Below are positions 60,185-64,000 of a stretch of 64,000 nucleotides of DNA, one piece after another (the stretch's first letter is position 1; each line of letters begins with the position of its first letter). The stretch is taken from NCBI GenBank assembly GCA_016342285.1, contig JAEINQ010000011.1, positions 1 to 64,000 on the forward strand, read 5' to 3'. The notes below the pieces were generated by a model. That model saw only the letters and a program-made list of their open reading frames with translations. It had not been told where the DNA came from and made no database searches. This DNA comes from Desulfobacterales bacterium (lineage in GTDB: Bacteria; Desulfobacterota; Desulfobacteria; Desulfobacterales; JAEINQ01). Position numbers and translations under genes: made by a program.

Positions 60185-60390
60185 CCCATGCCAGGCGCAT
60201 CACGTCCATGTCATGCTTGGCCTTGGGGTCGAAATCCGATCCGCTCTTGCCGCCACCCATCGGCAGGGTGGTCAGGGCGTTCTGAAGGCTTGTTCGAAGG
60301 CCGGAAACTTGAGAATGCACAGAGGTTCACCGATGGGTGGAAACGCAGCCCGCCCTTGTAAGGCCCCCCGATGGCGCTGTTCATTGATAA
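60185..60390 (-). pseudogene. gdhA: Remnant of glutamate dehydrogenase
   Basis: Two frames together give the conserved core of Gdh[21 protein letters not shown], then in a shifted frame [20 protein letters not shown] and AKHDMDVMR. In intact GdhA these are contiguous ([47 protein letters not shown]). Both ends are missing and at least two frameshifts are present, so it is a decayed fragment. Confidence 0.85.
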
Positions 60391-60401
60391 TCGCCGCTTT
60401 G

Positions 60402-61286
60402 TCAATTCCTAATAAACGCACGCATAAAATGTAAAACGGTATCCCTAACTTCGGGATCATGCATTAATTCATGACTGCGGCCTAATATTTCCGACGTGTA
60501 GACAATCGATTGACTACCGTTTTTTTGATTCAAAAAGCATTTGCAATTGCCTTTGCTCCACGGATTCTGGAACCATGGGTCTTTTTCTGCCACAAGGGTC
60601 AGTACCGGTTCATCCGCCGGCGCGTTGATCCCTTCGTACTCGTCCCACCCGGCATGGCAGGTCCACCCTTCCACGACCCTTGCCCGGACCGATGCTCTCG
60701 GATCATCGGAATGAAAAGTGGCAGCGGTGATGCCCCCCTGGCTAAGCCCCATGAGAAAGACATTGTCCGGATCCACCCAGGTCAGGGTTTTCGCGCTGAC
60801 AATGGCATGGCCGGCATCGTATTGGCGCATTGTCAGCGTCCCGCGGTAAAGCCCGCCCTTATGGTTTCTGGTGTCACAGGACATGGGATAATTTTCCCGG
60901 GCAAAGGAGACCGGTGCGATTACCGCAAACCCGCTTCTTGCCAGAAAATCGATTCGTTCATAGGTGCCGATCCAGACCCCGGCACAGCCGTGAAGGTAAA
61001 TCACTGTTGGAAATTTTTTGCCGGCGGGAATTTTGCCCGTCTCGATTTCCGACATGGTGGTTTCATATACGCCGCTGTCGCCGTCGGGGACGCAGACAAT
61101 GGCTGCTTCCCAGGTCCGCTTGATTTCGGATGGATCGGACCAGTCTCTTGTTTTCATGAGATACGCCGGGGTAAAGGTGCGGTCATAGTTATTGGTTCCG
61201 GCCGCACAGATCCCTGCCAAGAGCATTGAACTTAAAGCGAGGCTGATAAAAAAACGGATGCAATCCGTTCCTGCTGTTTTTGCCAT
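60402..61286 (-). CDS. Secreted alpha/beta hydrolase (dienelactone-hydrolase-like)
   Basis: 294 residues from the ATG at 61286. The frame continues upstream into the aor remnant, so the longer reading is an accidental fusion. Signal peptide CIRFFISLALSSMLLAGICA. The hydrolase fold shows the oxyanion region TVIYLHGCAGVW, the nucleophile elbow FLMGLSQGGITAATF (Gly-x-Ser-x-Gly) and a late His (GRSHELMHDPE). The acid is probably Asp in LVAEKDPWFQNPW. Exported to the periplasm; substrate unknown. Confidence 0.75.
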   Translation of the reverse strand: MAKTAGTDCIRFFISLALSSMLLAGICAAGTNNYDRTFTPAYLMKTRDWSDPSEIKRTWEAAIVCVPDGDSGVYETTMSEIETGKIPAGKKFPTVIYLHGCAGVWIGTYERIDFLARSGFAVIAPVSFARENYPMSCDTRNHKGGLYRGTLTMRQYDAGHAIVSAKTLTWVDPDNVFLMGLSQGGITAATFHSDDPRASVRARVVEGWTCHAGWDEYEGINAPADEPVLTLVAEKDPWFQNPWSKGNCKCFLNQKNGSQSIVYTSEILGRSHELMHDPEVRDTVLHFMRAFIRN

Positions 61287-61289
61287 AAT

Positions 61290-61736
61290 CTTCTTTATGC
61301 CTTTCCTGTCGGCAATCATCCGGATGGGTTCGGCGATGCCTTCGGCATCCCCGTATGCGATGGCATGATCTGTTCGGCCGAGACGGAAGGCTTCAATGGC
61401 AAAAGCACAAAAATTGCCGGTGGTAATGGTATCCATCCCAAGGCCGTCGCAGAGGTGGTTCAGGTAGGCGATTTTTTCGGCTCTTCGCTGTTTCATATGG
61501 GTAAAACGGTGCCGTCCTGGCCTCCCACACGAAATGGCGAGGAACCATTTTTTCTGTGGCATCGACCATGCACAGACCGCCGAATACATAGATGGTTTCA
61601 TATTCCGGGCCTTCAAGTGTCAGCCCCTTGTGTCGTCCTTCAAGGACGGTGGTCATCCGGCCGCAGGCAAGATAGCCTTTGGCACAGGAATGGTGTTCTC
61701 CCGTCACCCTCGTCCCGTTGATTGCCCCCCGCCTTT
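61290..61736 (-). pseudogene. aor: Remnant of aldehyde:ferredoxin oxidoreductase, split by a mobile element
   Basis: Reading toward lower coordinates: SCAKGYLACGRMTTVLEGRH, KGLTLEGPEYETIYVFGGLC and MVDATE. A 68-bp insertion follows, then KIAYLNHLCDGLGMDTITTG and NFCAFAIEAFRLGRTDHAIA, ending IADRKGIKK. This is the middle of a tungsten-dependent AOR (GPEYETI..G..C.., LCN..GLDTIS.G..IAFA). Removing the element plus one 8-bp repeat restores ATEKIAYLN in frame. The N-terminal and C-terminal parts are gone. The remnant still runs in frame into the hydrolase gene downstream. Confidence 0.85.
61471..61554. mobile_element. Small inverted-repeat mobile element, 68-bp copy inside the aor remnant
   Basis: Element 61479-61546 flanked by ATTTTTTC on both sides (61471-61478 and 61547-61554). 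On the minus strand it starts GGTTCCTCGCCATTTCGTGT and ends CAGCGAAGAGCC. The two ends form inverted repeats of about 23 bp in which the six mismatches are all transitions. It equals the first ~33 and last ~35 bp of the 263-bp copy. Confidence 0.9.
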
Positions 61737-61737
61737 T

Positions 61738-63045
61738 TTACCCGGGAGATTGAGCCTCGAACGCCATTTTTAAAATGTCCATGCCGGCGTCGAGTTGTTC
61801 ATCCGTAGTGGTAAGCGGCATCATGAAGCGAAGGACATTTCCGTAACAGCCGCAGACCAGGAGGATCAGCCCCTTTTCAAAGCAGAAATCCGCCACTGCC
61901 CTGGCCGTTTCCGGGGCCGGCTCCCGAGTGGCCCTGTCCTTTACCAGTTCAATACCGGCCATGGGACCAAGGCCCCTGACATCACCGATGCTGGAGAAAT
62001 CTTTTTCAAGATCGTTTAAATGGGAAAAAAGTCGTTTTCCAAGCGCCACGCCTTTTTCCAGGAGATCTTCCTCTTCCACCACCTCGAAGACGGCAAGGGC
62101 GGCTTCACAGGCCAGTGGATTCGCACCATAGGTTCCGCCGATCCCACCGGCATGCACACTGTCCATAATCTCTGCCTTTCCGGCAACAGCGCTGATCGGC
62201 AGCCCGGCGGCAAGACTTTTGGCAATGGTGGTGATATCGGCCTCGACCCCCCAGTGCTCCATGGCAAACAATTTGCCGGTTCGCCCGATGCCGGTCTGAA
62301 TTTCATCGGCGATAAAAAGGATCCCGTGTTTTTGGCAAATTTCCTTCAGTTTCGTGAAATAGCCATCCGGCGGCACGACATATCCCCCTTCACCCAGGAC
62401 CGGTTCGGCGATCAGCGCGGCCGTTGTTTCTGCCGCGGCGTGAAGGGTTAGAAAGTCTTCCAGGTGGCGGGCGCATTTCAGATCGCAGGACGGATGGGTT
62501 TGCCCCAAGGGACACCTGTAGCAATAAGCAAAGGGGATTCGGTAAATTTCCGGTGCAAAGGGCCCGAACCCGAGCTTGTATGGTCTGACCTTGCTGGTCA
62601 GGCTCATTCCCATGAGTGTTCGACCGTGAAATCCGTTTTCAAAAGCGATAATTCCGGTCTTCTTTGTGTGATACCTTGCAATCTTTATGGCGTTTTCTAC
62701 CGCCTCGGCGCCGCTGTTGACGAACATCGCCTTTTTCGGCGTATCCCCGGGCAGGTGGGTACAGATTTTCTGGGCCAGTCGAATGGCGGAATCGTATGGC
62801 AATACCATAAAACAGGTATGCATGAACCGATCGGCCTGAGCTTTGACCGCCGAGACCACTTTCGGATGTGAATGCCCCACATTCATGACACCGATGCCAC
62901 CCGCGAAATCAATAAATTTCCGGCCTTCCATATCCCAGACCAGGGAGCCTTCCGCTTTTTTTACATAGATCTGCCGTACGCTGGCAAAGCCGTCAGCCAT
63001 ATATGTTTGTCTCAGCGCATTTAAGGCTGTCACAGTATTTTGCAT
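61738..63045 (-). CDS. gabT: Class III aminotransferase, 4-aminobutyrate aminotransferase-like
   Basis: 435 residues. PLP fold type I: GGIGVMNVGHSHPKVVSAVK, FVNSGAEAVENAIKIARYHT, AFENGFHGRTLMGMSLTSKV, ADEIQTGIGRTGKLFAMEHW and the Schiff-base Lys in TTIAKSLAAGLPISAV. The GabT assignment rests on overall similarity to 4-aminobutyrate transaminases; a diamine or 5-aminovalerate substrate is possible. The nitrilase-family gene upstream on the same strand could release an amide or amino acid feeding this transaminase (inference). Confidence 0.85.
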   Translation of the reverse strand: MQNTVTALNALRQTYMADGFASVRQIYVKKAEGSLVWDMEGRKFIDFAGGIGVMNVGHSHPKVVSAVKAQADRFMHTCFMVLPYDSAIRLAQKICTHLPGDTPKKAMFVNSGAEAVENAIKIARYHTKKTGIIAFENGFHGRTLMGMSLTSKVRPYKLGFGPFAPEIYRIPFAYCYRCPLGQTHPSCDLKCARHLEDFLTLHAAAETTAALIAEPVLGEGGYVVPPDGYFTKLKEICQKHGILFIADEIQTGIGRTGKLFAMEHWGVEADITTIAKSLAAGLPISAVAGKAEIMDSVHAGGIGGTYGANPLACEAALAVFEVVEEEDLLEKGVALGKRLFSHLNDLEKDFSSIGDVRGLGPMAGIELVKDRATREPAPETARAVADFCFEKGLILLVCGCYGNVLRFMMPLTTTDEQLDAGMDILKMAFEAQSPG

Positions 63046-63150
63046 TTTTGTACTCCACTATTGCGATGGGGTTTTCGATCAGATTGGTTTACGTTTTCTC
63101 CTCCTGCAATTTTGAACCGATAGGAACGGAATCTTTTCCGCCATGTCGGT

Positions 63151-64000
63151 TTATTCATCCAGTTTATTGATTGGATATACCGGGCTGTTTTCTAAAGGTT
63201 CATCCTGGTAAGAAAACCTGTGGCGCTCATGGAAAAATGATGCCAACGGCCTTGAAACGCCTGCAACACCATGATCTCTTGCAAGCTGGACATTATCGAG
63301 ATCCACCATGGAGATCAGATTTTCCCGTAACTGACCTGCCTTTTGAAGGACATTGCCTTCCGGGTCAACGATCAGGCTGTTTCCCTTGCCCCCGGATCCG
63401 ACGCCGCCAACCCCGACACCGTTTACACTGACCACATAGCATTGGTTTTGGATGGCCGCAGCCCGGGCCAGTACCATTTCCTGTTTCCTGTCCTGGGTAC
63501 CGCCTGCCGTGGGCACAAAAATGATTTCCGCCCCCTTGAATACAAGGTCCCGTATCAATTCGGGGAACCAGAGGTCGTAACAATTGCACAAACCGATTGT
63601 TCCGATACCCGGAATTTCAAAAACAACTGTTCTCTGCCCGGACCTTGTCTTTTCATGGGGTCGCCAGGGATACATTTTATGGTAGATATCGACGATGATC
63701 CCATTGTCATCGAATACCGGGCTTGCATTGTAGATGCCATCCGCCTTTTTTTCATACAATGACCCCGGGATCAGATAGATGCCATAATCCTTTGCAATCT
63801 TGGCACAGAATTCGGTGATGGGGCCCGGAACAGTCTGGGCGATTTCCTGAAAATTGGGTGAGCCTTGAAAACAGAGCTCCGAAGTTACAACCAGCTTGAC
63901 CCATGGGCTGTAATACTTTATCAGTCCGATCTGTTCAGCCATATTCTCAAGATTTTTTTCAATTTTTCCCGGACTGACCTCAAGCTGACAGGCGGCCAAG
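63151..64000 (-). CDS. Nitrilase/carbon-nitrogen hydrolase family protein, N-terminus at the window edge
   Basis: At least 282 residues; the frame is open at the right edge (AACQLEVSPGKIEKNLENMA reads as a near-complete N-terminus, so few residues are missing). Catalytic triad: Glu in VTSELCFQGSP, Lys in IYHKMYPWRP and Cys in GLCNCYDLWFPEL. FVPTAGGTQ and the C-terminal NSLIVDPEGNVLQKAG complete the fold. It hydrolyses an amide or nitrile of unknown identity. It lies 105 bp upstream of the aminotransferase on the same strand. Confidence 0.85.
   Translation of the reverse strand, partial: LAACQLEVSPGKIEKNLENMAEQIGLIKYYSPWVKLVVTSELCFQGSPNFQEIAQTVPGPITEFCAKIAKDYGIYLIPGSLYEKKADGIYNASPVFDDNGIIVDIYHKMYPWRPHEKTRSGQRTVVFEIPGIGTIGLCNCYDLWFPELIRDLVFKGAEIIFVPTAGGTQDRKQEMVLARAAAIQNQCYVVSVNGVGVGGVGSGGKGNSLIVDPEGNVLQKAGQLRENLISMVDLDNVQLARDHGVAGVSRPLASFFHERHRFSYQDEPLENSPVYPINKLDE

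Noticed and set aside
60402..61616. A 404-residue protein fusing an aldehyde oxidoreductase piece to a hydrolase
   Set aside because: The upstream part is a decayed aor fragment containing a mobile element; the hydrolase has its own start and signal peptide at 61286.

Overview
The window looks like chromosome of a Desulfobacterota (deltaproteobacterial, Desulfobacteraceae-like) anaerobe. This is inferred from gene content: a ferredoxin-dependent 2-oxoacid oxidoreductase operon (korDABC), a WtpABC/ModABC-type tungstate/molybdate importer, selB, thrH, hldE, and a decayed aldehyde:ferredoxin oxidoreductase. The core regions are GC-rich. Their intergenic spaces are full of short tandem repeats, mostly with a 7-bp period.

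Layout. (1) 1-3.73 kb is the end of an integrated element: the C-terminus of a P4-type primase, a MerR-like regulator, a densely folded candidate RNA, an excisionase-like protein and a tyrosine integrase that abuts a tRNA-fMet gene. (2) 3.8-32.1 kb is a housekeeping backbone: a duplicated DUF167 gene (two copies about 9.5 kb apart), hldE, a thioesterase, an alaC-hom-thrH cluster, purM, tsaD (preceded by a REPIN-like palindrome pair), wtpABC behind a structured leader, nagZ, mltG, a radical SAM protein, korDABC, a TPP riboswitch followed at a distance by thiE, hemW, a DUF2333 protein, selB, a small membrane protein and tRNA-His/tRNA-Arg. (3) 32.12-56.23 kb is a ~24-kb genomic island inserted in tRNA-Arg(TCG) and bounded by a 49-bp direct repeat. 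It carries a TetR-like gene, a complete type I-E CRISPR-Cas operon (cas3-cse1-cse2-cas6e-cas7-cas5-cas1-cas2), a 19-repeat array, a phage-type adenine methyltransferase, a TPR-CHAT lipoprotein, a block of phage/plasmid-like genes including a primase/helicase split across two overlapping reading frames, and the integrase. (4) 56.2-64 kb returns to chromosome with signs of decay: a secreted GATase-like/PPC protein, remnants of gdhA and aor, a secreted hydrolase, a class III aminotransferase and a partial nitrilase. Three copies of a small inverted-repeat element with perfect 8-bp target duplications lie in this stretch, one of them inside the aor remnant.

Most noteworthy: the tiny MITE-like family with exact target-site duplications (57-61.5 kb); the multibranched RNA candidate upstream of the first integrase (2.0-2.2 kb); the CRISPR array in which the base after every repeat is C or T, which fits a PAM-derived 29th repeat base; the island-borne I-E system with an operator-like inverted repeat before cas3; the split Toprim primase with a Shine-Dalgarno embedded at the split; and the fused stop-codon/double-hairpin element found at three gene ends. 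All functional calls rest on reading the translated sequence and known family signatures; no database search was run.
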